40,568 nt of DNA from an uncultured Granulicella sp. (GCA_937873265.1 CALMVL010000041.1:1-40568); one strand, 5' to 3'; positions 26,305 through 35,612 are shown, numbered from the stretch's first letter. Made by a program: numbers and translations. Notes: generated by a model not told the origin, from the letters alone.

Positions 26305-27939
26305 CTAACCACGACTGCCACGGTCGTGCTCATCGGAGCCGACAACCTCGTCGGACACCTCTTCGCTGTCTCTCACGAGGCCGTCGATCGTGTCGTTCTG
26401 GAGCTCAATCTGCTCTTCTCGTGCATCCGAGTCGTCATTCGCGTCGCTCGCCGACTCCCTCTCTTCCTCGTCCGCGATGTCCTCGGTCGAGATTCCGTTC
26501 AGCTCCTGCGCCTCGCCAAACTCCGCGTCTTCCGCCAGGATCTCCTCAGGTGTCTTTGCCATGGATACCGTCTCCTCCGTCGTGTTGTCGGCGCTGCTTT
26601 CGGCAACAGCGCCATCCCCAGAAGTCTCTGATGCCGCGGCCGTCGCCGGACGCGCCTCACCCTCGTCGTACTGGCCGAAGTAGTGCCGCACCGCCGACGA
26701 GATCTTCTCGACCGTCTTTTCGCCGATCCCCGGCACCTCTTCCAGCTGCTCCGGCGTCATGTCCGCCAGCTCCTCGATCGTGGTCACGCCCGCGGCAATC
26801 AGCTTCTCCAGAATCTGCTCGCCCAGCTCCGTCACCTGTTCGATCGGCGTCGTGGGGCCGCCGCTCATCGCGGTCATCTGCTGCTCGACCTCCTGACGCT
26901 TCTCCTCTTCGCTCTTGATGTCGATCTTCCATCCCAGCAGCTTCGCCGCCAGCCGGACGTTCTGCCCTTTTTTGCCGATCGCCAGTGAAAGCTGCGTGTC
27001 ATCGACAATCACCTCAATCTGCTTTTCGGCCAGATCCGTGATCGACACCCGGCTCACCTTTGCCGGCTGCAGCGCCTTTTCGGCGAAGGTCGTGATCTCC
27101 TCGGAGTACTCGATGATGTCGATCTTTTCCCCGCGCAGCTCGCGGATGATGGACTGCACACGCATGCCCTTCATGCCGACGCACGCGCCCACCGGATCCA
27201 CGTCCTTGTCCCGGCTCATCACCGCAATCTTGGTCCGCTCGCCCGCCTCCCGCGCGATCGCCCGCACCGTCACCGTCCCGTCGTAAATCTCCGGAACCTC
27301 GCTCTGGAAGAGGTTCTGCACCAACACCGGCGCCGCCCGGCTCACGATCACCTGCGGCCCTTTTGCCGCACGATCGACGCGCAGCAGCACGACGCGCACC
27401 CGCTCGCCCACCGCGAACTGCTCCAGCCTGCTCTGCTCGCGCTTGGGCATTCGCGCCTCCGCCTTGCCCAGGTCGAAGATCACGTCCATCGGCTCCAGCC
27501 GCTTCACCGTGGCTGTCAGCACCTCGCCCGCACGGTGGTTGTACTCGTTGAAGACCCTATCGCGCTCGGCCTCGCGCACCTTCTGAAAGATCACCTGCTT
27601 GGCCATCTGCGCCGCAATCCGGCCCAGCGGCGTCGTGTCCTTATAAAATCGCAGCTCGCCGCCGATCTCAACCTCCGGCGCCAGCTCGCGGGCCTGTTCG
27701 AGCGTCAACTGGTTCGCCTCGTCTTCCACCTCATCCGGCGTTTCCACCACGGTCTTGTACACATACGCCCGGATCTCGCCCGTCTCCCGGTCCATCTCCG
27801 CGCGCATGTTCTCCTGCGTCTTGTAGTACTTACGCGTCGCCAGCGCGATCGCGTCCTCAACCGCGCCCACCACGATGTCCGCCTCGATCCCCTTGTCGCG
27901 GCTCAACGTTTCAATCGTCTGATACAGAACACTTGCCAT
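26305..27939 (-). CDS. nusA: Transcription termination/antitermination factor NusA
   Basis: NusA binds RNA polymerase and nascent RNA and modulates pausing, termination and antitermination. The order is: N-terminal polymerase-binding domain (about 1-130), S1 domain (RAGEVLTATVKRLEPMDVIFDLG), two KH domains (DPVGACVGMKGMRVQSIIREL, AIGKKGQNVRLAAKLLGW), then a helix-hairpin-helix region (TIEELADMTPEQLEEVPGIGEKTVEKI). The last ~110 residues are strongly acidic and low in complexity, giving 544 residues. GAAGGTGAG precedes the ATG. It is the middle gene of rimP-nusA-infB. Confidence 0.98.
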   Translation of the reverse strand: MASVLYQTIETLSRDKGIEADIVVGAVEDAIALATRKYYKTQENMRAEMDRETGEIRAYVYKTVVETPDEVEDEANQLTLEQARELAPEVEIGGELRFYKDTTPLGRIAAQMAKQVIFQKVREAERDRVFNEYNHRAGEVLTATVKRLEPMDVIFDLGKAEARMPKREQSRLEQFAVGERVRVVLLRVDRAAKGPQVIVSRAAPVLVQNLFQSEVPEIYDGTVTVRAIAREAGERTKIAVMSRDKDVDPVGACVGMKGMRVQSIIRELRGEKIDIIEYSEEITTFAEKALQPAKVSRVSITDLAEKQIEVIVDDTQLSLAIGKKGQNVRLAAKLLGWKIDIKSEEEKRQEVEQQMTAMSGGPTTPIEQVTELGEQILEKLIAAGVTTIEELADMTPEQLEEVPGIGEKTVEKISSAVRHYFGQYDEGEARPATAAASETSGDGAVAESSADNTTEETVSMAKTPEEILAEDAEFGEAQELNGISTEDIADEEERESASDANDDSDAREEQIELQNDTIDGLVRDSEEVSDEVVGSDEHDRGSRG

Positions 27940-28004
27940 TGCTCACTCACCTTCACGTCAACTGCGTTGCTATGCTGTTGCCCAACAAGATCGCTGCTGC
28001 CCAA

Positions 28005-28595
28005 CTAAATCTCTGCGACTAAGTTGGCCTTCTCCACATTGCTCAGGGAAATCTCGATGATCTCCTCGGCCGGCGCCGCCTTCTTCGCCTTGCCTTTCTG
28101 CTTCACCGCCGAAAGATCCAGCGTCAAAAGGTCATCCGCGAACTGCCGCAAGCGCCCCTTCCAGTGCCGGTTGCCGTTGACCGGCGTAAACGTCTGCAGC
28201 TTCACCAAACTTCCGGTAAACCGAAGGTAGTCGGCCGCCGTGCTCAGCTTGCGTTCGAGCCCCGGAGAGGACACCTCCAGTGTGTATTCCGCGCCAGGAA
28301 CCAGATCTTCCACATCCAGAACCGTTCCAAAGTCCTGCGCAAACGCGGCGCAATCCTCATGCGTTACGCCCGACAGCATCTCAACCGGAACACCCCTCGG
28401 CAGCTCGTGTGCCGCGGCCTCGTCCGTTCTTGCCCGTTCCATCAGCGCCGTCCGGCCAGGTGCGTCCTTCTCGACAAACACCCGCAAAAGCCGCTGTTTG
28501 CCCGAGCCCTGAAGCTCTACGTCGACGACCTCCAGGCCGTGCGATCCGGCCACGCGACTTGCCCTTTCCCGTATCTGATCGATTTGTACTGCCAT
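28005..28595 (-). CDS. rimP: Ribosome maturation factor RimP
   Basis: RimP assists 30S maturation. The family features are HGLEVVDVELQGSGKQRLLRVFVEK, THEDCAAFAQDFGTVLDVEDLVPGAEYTLEVSSPGLERKL, and a C-terminal SH3-like domain (GRLRQFADDLLTL). It has 196 residues against about 150 in E. coli; the extra includes an insertion (ALMERARTDEAAAHELPRG) and a Lys-rich patch. I chose the ATG at 28595; the track's GTG at 28610 is possible. It heads the operon, with a promoter and a leader terminator upstream. Confidence 0.95.
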   Translation of the reverse strand: MAVQIDQIRERASRVAGSHGLEVVDVELQGSGKQRLLRVFVEKDAPGRTALMERARTDEAAAHELPRGVPVEMLSGVTHEDCAAFAQDFGTVLDVEDLVPGAEYTLEVSSPGLERKLSTAADYLRFTGSLVKLQTFTPVNGNRHWKGRLRQFADDLLTLDLSAVKQKGKAKKAAPAEEIIEISLSNVEKANLVAEI

Positions 28596-28660
28596 GGAAT
28601 CCGCCGTCACCTACACGCTCGGCCGGCAGCACATCTTCCCCGGCAAAGCCTTCCGAGCAA

Positions 28661-28684
28661 AGAAAAAGTGGGCCTCTGCCCACT
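28661..28684 (-). terminator. Terminator-like hairpin in the rimP leader (possible attenuator)
   Basis: On the minus strand AGTGGGC pairs with GCCCACT around AGAG, a perfect 7-bp stem, and TTTTCTTTG follows. It lies about 65 bases upstream of rimP and about 60 bases downstream of a good promoter. No gene upstream needs it. It is therefore best read as a premature terminator controlling entry into rimP-nusA-infB. Confidence 0.65.
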
Positions 28685-28752
28685 CATCTCTTCCGCCACC
28701 CGCCCGCCAACACAGGGCAAACTGCTGCAACGGAACAAAATCGTCTTCCGTC

Positions 28753-28781
28753 ATCATACATCCGATTCAACGCGAGATCAA
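28753..28781 (-). promoter_or_regulatory. Sigma-70-type promoter for rimP-nusA-infB
   Basis: On the minus strand TTGATC (28781-28776) and TATGAT (28758-28753) are separated by exactly 17 bases. They match the consensus hexamers at four and five of six positions. Transcription would begin near 28746, giving a leader of about 150 nt that contains the hairpin at 28661-28684. Confidence 0.55.
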
Positions 28782-29009
28782 TCCATCGTGCCGTCTCGCT
28801 CGGGAGACCTACCTGCACCCTGAAGCGACGCAACATGACCCGAGATTGCGGATCAGGCCGTCTACCGTTATCCACTCTCTCCTGCAAGCGGCGGTCACAA
28901 CGTCTTCGACCTGCAAGTCGGATAAGCTATGGGGAACTCTCGAGCCTTTCCCAGCGAGCGAGCCTGCACTCCTGGACTCAGCTCCCAGCCTGCCATAGGA
29001 TTCGCACCC

Positions 29010-30533
29010 ATGATCATCACCCCCGTTCCCGAGGCACTCACCTTCGATGATGTCCTGCTCGTCCCCGCCTTCTCCGAGGTCGTTCCCACCCAGGTCAGCA
29101 CCGAGACGCAACTCACCCGGCGCATCACGCTGAACACCCCGCTCGTCTCGGCCGCCATGGACACCGTTACCGAGTCCCGCCTCGCCATCGCCATGGCCCA
29201 GCAGGGTGGCCTGGGCGTTGTCCATCGCAACCTCAGCATCGAGCAGCAGGCCGGCGAGATCGACAAGGTCAAGCGCTCCGAGTCCGGCATGATCGTCGAC
29301 CCCGTCACCATCTCGCCCGAAGAGCCCATCGCCGCCGCCCTTGAGGTGATGCGTCGTTTCAAGATCTCCGGCGTCCCCGTCACCAAAGCCCGCAAGCTCG
29401 TCGGCATCCTCACCAACCGCGACCTCCGCTTCGTCTCCCAGACCGACATCCCCATCGGCAACGTGATGACCAAAACCAACCTCATCACCGTCCCGGTCGG
29501 CACCACCCTCGAACAGGCCGAAGAGATCCTCCACCAGCACCGTGTTGAAAAGCTCCTCGTGGTCAACGACGACTACGAGCTGAAGGGCCTCATCACGGTC
29601 AAAGACATCCAGAAAAAGCTCAAGTACCCCAACGCCTCGAAAGACGACCAGGGCCGCCTGCGCGTCGCCGGAGCCATCGGCGCAACCGGCGACTTTCTTG
29701 AGCGCGCCGCCGAACTCATCCGCGCCCGTGTCGATGCTCTCGCCATCGACTCCGCGCACGGCCACTCTTCGCGCGTCCTCGACGCGGTCGCGCAGGTCAA
29801 ACGGCGCTTCCCCGAGGTCGACCTCCTCGCCGGCAACATCGCCACGTACGAGGGCGCGCAAGCCCTCATCGACGCTGGCGCCGACGCCATCAAAGTGGGT
29901 ATCGGCCCCGGCTCCATCTGCACCACGCGCATGGTCACCGGCGCCGGCATGCCGCAGATCACCGCCATCTCCGAAGCCTTCCGCGCGGCTGAAAAGGCCG
30001 GCATCCCCGTGATCGCCGACGGCGGCATCAAGTACTCCGGCGATGTGAGCAAAGCCATCGCCGCCGGCGCCAACGTCGTCATGATCGGCTCGCTCTTCGC
30101 CGGCGTCGACGAGAGTCCCGGCGAGACGATCCTCTACCAGGGCCGCTCGTTCAAGGCCTATCGCGGCATGGGCTCTCTCTCGGCCATGGCCCAGGGCTCG
30201 GGCGAACGCTACTTTCAGGGCAAGGAAGACATGGACCCGCTCGCGTGCGAGCGCCCCAACCTTACTGCCCGCGAACCGGCCCAATCGAACCGCCTCGCAA
30301 AATTCGTTCCCGAGGGCATCGAAGGCCGCGTCCCGCACCGAGGCCCGCTCGAATCCATGGTCTTCCAACTCGTCGGCGGCCTCCGCTCCGGCATGGGCTA
30401 TCTCGGCTGCGCCACCATCCCCGAGCTCCAACAGAACGCCCGCTTCGTCCGCATCTCCAACGCCGGCCTCCGCGAATCGCACGTGCACGACGTCATCATC
30501 ACCCGCGAAGCCCCCAACTACCACGTCGAGTAG
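29010..30533 (+). CDS. guaB: Inosine-5'-monophosphate dehydrogenase
   Basis: GuaB oxidises IMP to XMP with NAD+, the committed step to GMP. The ATG at 29010 ([19 protein letters not shown]) is the family start, with AGGA upstream; the track extension to 28929 is not. Features are the tandem CBS domains (about residues 95-210), AIDSAHGHS, the catalytic loop [17 protein letters not shown] with its cysteine, [24 protein letters not shown] and the flap with [10 protein letters not shown]. It has 507 residues. It is a single-gene unit, divergent from rimP and convergent with the GNAT gene. Confidence 0.98.
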   Translation: MIITPVPEALTFDDVLLVPAFSEVVPTQVSTETQLTRRITLNTPLVSAAMDTVTESRLAIAMAQQGGLGVVHRNLSIEQQAGEIDKVKRSESGMIVDPVTISPEEPIAAALEVMRRFKISGVPVTKARKLVGILTNRDLRFVSQTDIPIGNVMTKTNLITVPVGTTLEQAEEILHQHRVEKLLVVNDDYELKGLITVKDIQKKLKYPNASKDDQGRLRVAGAIGATGDFLERAAELIRARVDALAIDSAHGHSSRVLDAVAQVKRRFPEVDLLAGNIATYEGAQALIDAGADAIKVGIGPGSICTTRMVTGAGMPQITAISEAFRAAEKAGIPVIADGGIKYSGDVSKAIAAGANVVMIGSLFAGVDESPGETILYQGRSFKAYRGMGSLSAMAQGSGERYFQGKEDMDPLACERPNLTAREPAQSNRLAKFVPEGIEGRVPHRGPLESMVFQLVGGLRSGMGYLGCATIPELQQNARFVRISNAGLRESHVHDVIITREAPNYHVE

Positions 30534-30568
30534 CCAGCGTCCTCGCTCCACTCACTCGGCAGCTCCGA

Positions 30569-31630
30569 TTACAGAAGCGGCAGAACCGGCCGGCGCGCCA
30601 TCGCACCTTCATGCAGCACCATCGCGTCGAACCGGTGCCGCACGCCAAACCCAAGCTCCCGGTAGAGCCGTGCGGCTCCAACATTCTCCTCGGTCACCGT
30701 CAACGAGATCGCCTGAAAGCCGGCGGCCCGCAGCTCTCGCATGCAGTGCTGCAGCAGCCGCCGGCCAAGCCCAAGTCCACGCTCCTTTGACGCCACGCAG
30801 AGCTGCGTGACATGCGCCACATCCGGCGCTACCTTCGAGCAAAGTACCACCGCCACAGGCGATCCTCCCGAAGCCTCGATCAGCACCCACGAGTGCCTCG
30901 GTTCAAAGACGCCGCATCCGGGAAACCGAACAATATTGTGCAGAAACCGCATCGACCCATGCAGCGTTCGGTACTGGTCATTGATGCTCGCATCCACATG
31001 CCCGGAGTACGCGTCATGGATCAACTCGGCCACCGTCTGGTAATGCTCGTTCGACCATCGCGCCAGCAGCAGCGCCTGTCCGCTGGCTCCCTGAAATGTC
31101 TCGCCCGTCTGGCTCCGGTCCGCTCCCGCGCTCGCCCCCAGATCGCATTCCATGAACAATCTCGGGTGACGGAGAAAGCCCTCCGGGAGAAAAAACTCGT
31201 CCAGCACGCCCGAGTCATACAGCAGCAGCTGCGACTCGATGCGGCTTACCGTCGGGGAAGCCCGCAGCAGGTCTAATAAATGACGCAGCAACAGACCCGT
31301 GACCGGGATGGACGCGTCTCCAGCCTCCGTCACCGCGAACGCGTCGCCCACGACCGACTTCTGCGCTTCATACACACAAAATGTGAGCCCGCAGACCTTG
31401 CCGCGATCAAGCGCCACAAACCCGGGCAGAACCCTTGAATCCAGATACTCCAGCAGCAGTTCGATCGAGCTGGCGTAATCCCACCGTAGCCGCTTCTGCC
31501 AGATCTGTGCCTCCCGCTCCAGCAGCGGCCGAAGCTGCCGCGCGGAAAAGTGCCGTAGGTCCAAAACTTCGAGTTGGGTCGCGATGGGCAACGTCAAACG
31601 CCTTCGGTCGAGCTTACTTGAATCCCGCAC
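30569..31630 (-). CDS. GNAT family N-acetyltransferase
   Basis: The C-terminal third is a GNAT domain: VTQLCVASKERGLGLGRRLLQHCMREL carries the acetyl-CoA loop (RGLGLGRRLL), then ISLTVTEENVGAARLYRELGFGVRHRFD. The N-terminal part also looks like a degenerate GNAT fold, so a tandem arrangement is possible. The start is uncertain. The frame is open to a TTG at 31690, which overlaps the upstream glycosyltransferase; I use the GTG at 31630, and TTG codons at 31597 and 31591 with GAAGG nearby are alternatives. The acceptor is unknown. It probably shares a transcript with the glycosyltransferase. Confidence 0.85.
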   Translation of the reverse strand: MRDSSKLDRRRLTLPIATQLEVLDLRHFSARQLRPLLEREAQIWQKRLRWDYASSIELLLEYLDSRVLPGFVALDRGKVCGLTFCVYEAQKSVVGDAFAVTEAGDASIPVTGLLLRHLLDLLRASPTVSRIESQLLLYDSGVLDEFFLPEGFLRHPRLFMECDLGASAGADRSQTGETFQGASGQALLLARWSNEHYQTVAELIHDAYSGHVDASINDQYRTLHGSMRFLHNIVRFPGCGVFEPRHSWVLIEASGGSPVAVVLCSKVAPDVAHVTQLCVASKERGLGLGRRLLQHCMRELRAAGFQAISLTVTEENVGAARLYRELGFGVRHRFDAMVLHEGAMARRPVLPLL

Positions 31631-31655
31631 TCTCGCGCCCCAGGGAATCGCAGAG

Positions 31656-33488
31656 CTAACGCTTGGCGGCCGCCACGCGGTAAACCTCAAGCCCCTGCGT
31701 GTCGAACAGCAGAACGGATTGATAGACGCGGCCGCTCAGCCACCGATTCAGATCCCCCGTGTTGCTCGACCGGATGATCAAGAGGTGCTCCTGCTGCGGA
31801 ACCCCGTCCAGATCGTAGTGGATCATCGGCTGATTGCGATAGAACGCCAGACCGTAGTCCATGTCGCGCCGGACGTGCGAAACCGCCACAAGCCGAACCT
31901 CCGGCGCGACCTGCTGAATGGCCTGCGCCAACGGTCGCGCGGAGTAGTTCAGGTCCAGCTCCCGACCGTGAAACCCCAGCAGAAAAACCATCAGAGCGAT
32001 CACCGGAATCAACGTCGCAAACAGCACGGACGGAATGCCCCAGCGCCGAATCAGGAACACGATCAGCAGGGCAAGTCCGATCCCTGAGCCGGCGCCCGTC
32101 AGCAGCCACCCCCGCGAGGGCACCAGCGTCTCATAGGTCATATGCTGGGGCGCAAGCACCAGCACAAAGACCAGAATCGCCGCCATGCTCGCGTGCAGCC
32201 AAAGCAGCCAGTGCGGAAGTCCGGTGCGCCGGATGCGATTCAGGTAGTCGCCCGTCAGAATCGTGATCGGTGGGATCGAGGGCAGGATATAGCCCGGCAG
32301 CTTGGACCCCGAGAACGAAAAGAACAGCACCGGCAGCAGTGCCCAAACAACCAGAAACTCCGGAAACGCGTCGCCCGCTCGCGTGTGCCCAAGGTAGTGC
32401 GCCGGATTGCGCCGCGTCTTCCACTCCGCGACCGAGGTCTGGACCGCATCGATCATCGAGCGAACAGCGAGTGCGGTCCATGGCATCAGGCCGAGAATCA
32501 GCACGGCGAGGTAAAACCAGAACGGCTGATGGTGCTGGTAGCGGTTTGTGGCGAAGCGCTCCAGATTATGTTCCAGGAAGAAGTACCGGTAAAAGGTCGG
32601 GTTCCGCCGTTGCACCTCGACATACCACGGCAGCACCATCACCAGGTAGAGGATGACGCCGGGCATCCAGATCGTGCGCCGCAGTAGCGACCACTCTCGG
32701 CGGAGCGCGGCAAACACCAGAATGATGAGCATGGCGAGGAACGGCGCGACCGGACCCTTGGCGAGCGTCGCCGCCGCACCAAAGAAGTAGAGGTCAAACA
32801 GCCAGAACTTCCGTCCGGTCTCGTACCACGCGTACCAGCCGAGCATTCCGATGCAGAAAGGCGCTGCCAGCTGCATGTCCGTCGATGCGCCGCGGGCGAA
32901 GCTCACGATCCCCAGCGCTGAAGCGGTAATCAGCGCCGCGTCCAGCTGTCCACCAGGCCGGAAGCGACGCATGTGGAGGAACACAAGAACAATGAGCGCA
33001 AAGGCGCCCGAAGACGAGGGCAAACGCGCCGACCAGTCCGAAACGCCAAACTCCCTAAAGAAGCTCATCGCGCGCCAGTAATAGAGGGCGGGCTTCTCGA
33101 GCCACGGTTTGCCGTAGAGGATCGGCGTCACGGTTCCGCTGGCGAGGCACCGCGCGGAATTCTTAATGCTGGTCCAGCGCAGGTTGCGCGGAACAATCTC
33201 GGTTTGGAGTTCGCCGCAGGTACGGTCGTGCGTCGCCAGCATCTCGCGGGCGATCTGCGCATAACGCGGCTCGTCCGCGCCGACCAGACCCAGGCGATCG
33301 CCGCCGACTATTGGCACAAGACCGTAAAGCAAAAGAAACAGACTGACGACCAGCAGGACGGCAAACTCGCGCAGAACCGTTGGATCCGGTAGCTGAAACA
33401 GAAGGCGAAGTCGCGCGCGAAAAAGCGAGGGCGACGGCGACATGGAGCCATCCGGTGTGGCCTCGGAAGCTGTGGCGAAGGCGTCCAT
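31656..33488 (-). CDS. ArnT-like membrane glycosyltransferase (GT83/PMT type)
   Basis: A polytopic inner-membrane glycosyltransferase that would use a polyprenyl-phosphate sugar as donor. The catalytic loop motif is GADEPRYAQIAREML, followed by LYGKPWLEKPALYYW as in ArnT relatives, then about a dozen hydrophobic segments, including GFSGSKLPGYILP-like FSFSGSKLPGYILPSIPP. A soluble C-terminal segment of about 100 residues ends the protein. The frame extends to 33629 inside nrnA; I start at the ATG at 33488, giving 610 residues. The acceptor (lipid A, protein or other) is not determinable; ArnT function as such is not shown. Confidence 0.88.
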   Translation of the reverse strand: MDAFATASEATPDGSMSPSPSLFRARLRLLFQLPDPTVLREFAVLLVVSLFLLLYGLVPIVGGDRLGLVGADEPRYAQIAREMLATHDRTCGELQTEIVPRNLRWTSIKNSARCLASGTVTPILYGKPWLEKPALYYWRAMSFFREFGVSDWSARLPSSSGAFALIVLVFLHMRRFRPGGQLDAALITASALGIVSFARGASTDMQLAAPFCIGMLGWYAWYETGRKFWLFDLYFFGAAATLAKGPVAPFLAMLIILVFAALRREWSLLRRTIWMPGVILYLVMVLPWYVEVQRRNPTFYRYFFLEHNLERFATNRYQHHQPFWFYLAVLILGLMPWTALAVRSMIDAVQTSVAEWKTRRNPAHYLGHTRAGDAFPEFLVVWALLPVLFFSFSGSKLPGYILPSIPPITILTGDYLNRIRRTGLPHWLLWLHASMAAILVFVLVLAPQHMTYETLVPSRGWLLTGAGSGIGLALLIVFLIRRWGIPSVLFATLIPVIALMVFLLGFHGRELDLNYSARPLAQAIQQVAPEVRLVAVSHVRRDMDYGLAFYRNQPMIHYDLDGVPQQEHLLIIRSSNTGDLNRWLSGRVYQSVLLFDTQGLEVYRVAAAKR

Positions 33489-33513
33489 CAAATCTGGAAA
33501 AGCGAGTCCAAGG

Positions 33514-34497
33514 CTAACAGAGACCGCTCCGCAGCTGCGAGAGGATGCGCTCGGACGCGTGATCGAGCGGGCCTGCAAGGGTGCATCCGCTCGCGCTCCG
33601 GTGTCCGCCTCCGCCAAAGCTTTCTGCAATCGAGGCGACGTCGAGCCGGCCTTTGCTGCGGAGGCTCAGCCGGAAGCTGCTCGTTTCGGGCAGCTCCCGC
33701 AGAAACACGGCGGATTCCACGCCGGCGATGCTGAGGAGGTAGTTCACAATGCCTTCGCAGTCCTCGACGGCAGCTCCCGCGCGAGCGATGTCGTCTAGGG
33801 TCAGCCACGTCCAGGCGAGCGGCCCATCGCGCTGCATCTTGCTGAGGGCAGTTCCCAGTACGCGTAATTTGCTCTCAGGATTGGAGAAGAAGACATGGCG
33901 AGCGACCTGGCCAGGGTGCGCGCCGCGCCGAGTCAGCTCGTGGGCGAGCGCAAACGTCTCCGCGTTCGTTCCACCGTAGGTGAAGCCGCCCGTGTCGGAG
34001 AGGACGGCGGTGTACAGGCAGGTTGCGATCGCCGGGGTGATCTCCGCGCCAAGTTCGAGGGCCAGCCGAAAAATCATGGCCGCAACGGCGCAGGCGTCCG
34101 GGTCGATCCAGTTCACGGACGCGAACTCGCGTCCGCTGGCGTGGTGATCGATATTGAGCAGGAGCCGGGAGCCGAAGCCGGCGAGACCGGTGCGGGACAC
34201 GCTGTCGCACTCGAGCACGATGCACGGCGCGACTTCGAAGCCGCTGATTCCATCGAGGGTTGCGGCTTCGAGGACCTGGTCGACACTAGGCAGGTTGCGG
34301 TAGATGCGAGGGACCGGGTCGGCCAGAACGATGGTGGTCTCGTGACCGAGTTGCCGCAGCAGAAGCGAGAGAGCCAGGACGGAGCCGACCGCGTCGCCGT
34401 CGGGGCGGGCATGCGAGGTAATGAGCAATCGCGGGTGCGACCGGATCGCGTCCAGCAGATCGCTCGTGTGCGCGGCGGAGGCAGGGCTTGCGGTCAT
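33514..34497 (-). CDS. nrnA: DHH/DHHA1 phosphoesterase (NrnA-like)
   Basis: NrnA-type enzymes degrade short oligoribonucleotides and often 3'-phosphoadenosine 5'-phosphate. Motifs of the DHH fold are visible: SHARPDGDAVGS, VLECDSV, LNIDHHASG and TAVLSDTGGFTYG; the DHHA1 domain ends with ESFGGGGHRSASGCTL. The length of 327 residues matches the family. The ATG overlaps the rbfA stop as ATGA. Following rbfA directly is a common arrangement in bacteria and suggests a link to RNA turnover during ribosome maturation. Confidence 0.93.
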   Translation of the reverse strand: MTASPASAAHTSDLLDAIRSHPRLLITSHARPDGDAVGSVLALSLLLRQLGHETTIVLADPVPRIYRNLPSVDQVLEAATLDGISGFEVAPCIVLECDSVSRTGLAGFGSRLLLNIDHHASGREFASVNWIDPDACAVAAMIFRLALELGAEITPAIATCLYTAVLSDTGGFTYGGTNAETFALAHELTRRGAHPGQVARHVFFSNPESKLRVLGTALSKMQRDGPLAWTWLTLDDIARAGAAVEDCEGIVNYLLSIAGVESAVFLRELPETSSFRLSLRSKGRLDVASIAESFGGGGHRSASGCTLAGPLDHASERILSQLRSGLC

Positions 34498-34940
34498 GAC
34501 TGGCGTGTCTCGGTTCCCGGATCGAGAGGACGCGCGGCGGATGCTTCGGAAGCGCTTGCGGCGTTGCCGGCGAAGCGGCGCTCCCGCTTGCGCATGCGGG
34601 TCAGCAGCTCATCCATGCGTCCGGTCATGCGCTGGGATCGGTCAATCGCAAAAGTGAGTTCGGGGACGTGCCGAACGCCCATCCGATCGCGTAGTTGGGA
34701 GCGGATCCAGGCGCGGGCGGCCATGAGGCCGTCGAGAGTAGACGTTTCCTCGGGTTCGCCGCCGTGTACGGCGACGAACACCCGGGCGGATTTTCCGCCC
34801 GGGGCGAGGACAACTTCGGTGACGTAGCTGGGAGCGATGCGCGGGTCGGCTAGCTCGCCTTCCAGCATGGCGCCGATCTCCTCGGAGAACGTGTTGGCAA
34901 CGCGGTTGCGATGGTGCGTTCGGGCTCGTTGTTCGGGCAT
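34494..34940 (-). CDS. rbfA: Ribosome-binding factor A
   Basis: RbfA is a small KH-fold protein that helps late 30S maturation. The family start is the ATG at 34940 (MPEQRARTHHRNRVANTFSEE); the track start at 35090 is not supported. Features are ISEL-like EIGAMLEGELADPRIAPSYVTEVVLAPGGKSARVFVAV and RDRMGVRHVPELTFAIDRS. It has 148 residues including a variable, charged C-terminal tail. It is coupled to nrnA (ATGA) and lies 80 bases after ylxP. Confidence 0.95.
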   Translation of the reverse strand: MPEQRARTHHRNRVANTFSEEIGAMLEGELADPRIAPSYVTEVVLAPGGKSARVFVAVHGGEPEETSTLDGLMAARAWIRSQLRDRMGVRHVPELTFAIDRSQRMTGRMDELLTRMRKRERRFAGNAASASEASAARPLDPGTETRQS

Positions 34941-35020
34941 GGCTCGTTCTTTGGGTGCAACAGTTGAGGATATCAAGTGAGACGACGTTGATCCGCCGAA
35001 GTTTGCAAACGCGGCGGCAA

Positions 35021-35317
35021 TCAGCTTGGAACAATGTCGGCCCAGGAATCCAGGACAAGGGCTCCAAGACCGGTCGAGAGGCGGTGGCACGCGCGATCGA
35101 TCTCCCGGATCTGAGCGGTTAAATAGCTGGTGGAGGAGGAGATGGTGGCGATGCCGAGGGTAGCTCGATTCCAGAGCAAAGCGTCGTCGAGCTCGGCGAC
35201 GGAGCAGTTGTAATGGCGACGAAGCTTGTCCTTCATGGAACGGACGACCTGGCGACGATCCTTGATCGATTGCGCGTGCGGGATTTCAAGTTCAACCGTG
35301 AGCTGGGCAATCGGCAT
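35021..35317 (-). CDS. ylxP: YlxP-like protein (DUF503)
   Basis: A 98-residue protein of the DUF503 family, found next to infB and rbfA in many bacteria; in Gram-positives it has been linked to ribosome assembly. Seen here: PIAQLTVELEIPHAQSIKDRRQVVRSMKDKLRRHYNCSVAEL and the segment WNRATLGIATISS, typical of the family. Two ATGs compete: AAGGAGG is 1 base from the one at 35323 but 7 bases from the one at 35317, so I take the latter. A TATAAG hexamer at 35366-35361 could be the -10 of its promoter. Confidence 0.9.
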   Translation of the reverse strand: MPIAQLTVELEIPHAQSIKDRRQVVRSMKDKLRRHYNCSVAELDDALLWNRATLGIATISSSTSYLTAQIREIDRACHRLSTGLGALVLDSWADIVPS

Positions 35318-35612
35318 AGGCATCCCTCCTTCCCCCGCCCGGGTTCCGTTCGGGCGCGGTCTTATATGCCATACGGTGCAAAGACCGAGACGTCGTACGT
35401 CGGCGACTCCCTGGTGCGACTCCATCGCAGAGACTGGGGCAAAGCGGAGGGCCGGCGATCACCAAAGCAGCTTTCCTGCCGAAAGACATCAAGGCAAAGT
35501 CCTTACGCGCTCTGGTCGGGTGATCACCGTCAGCAAGCCAGTGACTTGCGGTGTGTGGACACAACTTCATTCGGGATTCGTGTCTCCAAGTAAACAGGTA
35601 CGAGGAGGTTCT
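35318..35612. other. Divergent ylxP / secreted-protein intergenic region
   Basis: This 295-base gap should contain promoters in both directions. For ylxP, TATAAG (minus, 35366-35361) is a good -10 without a convincing -35. For the secreted protein no clear promoter is seen. The track ORFs crossing here are in-frame run-ins or shadows. Confidence 0.4.

Larger units (their letters stand above)
28596..29009. other. Divergent rimP / guaB intergenic region
   Basis: This 414-base stretch holds the rimP promoter and leader hairpin on the minus strand. For guaB on the plus strand I see no strong promoter; TTGCGG with a 17-base spacer and TATCCA (about 28845-28873) is a weak candidate. The minus ORF 28684-28887 and the plus ORFs here show no family resemblance and conflict with the leader interpretation. 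Confidence 0.5.

Noticed and set aside
28684-28887. 67-residue minus ORF ending exactly at the leader hairpin of rimP
   Set aside because: The stop next to a terminator is suggestive, but the ORF starts upstream of the best promoter, has no family resemblance, and overlaps the -35 and -10 boxes.
28809-30551. 580-residue minus-strand ORF opposite guaB
   Set aside because: Asp/Gly/Val-rich antisense shadow of an unmistakable IMP dehydrogenase.
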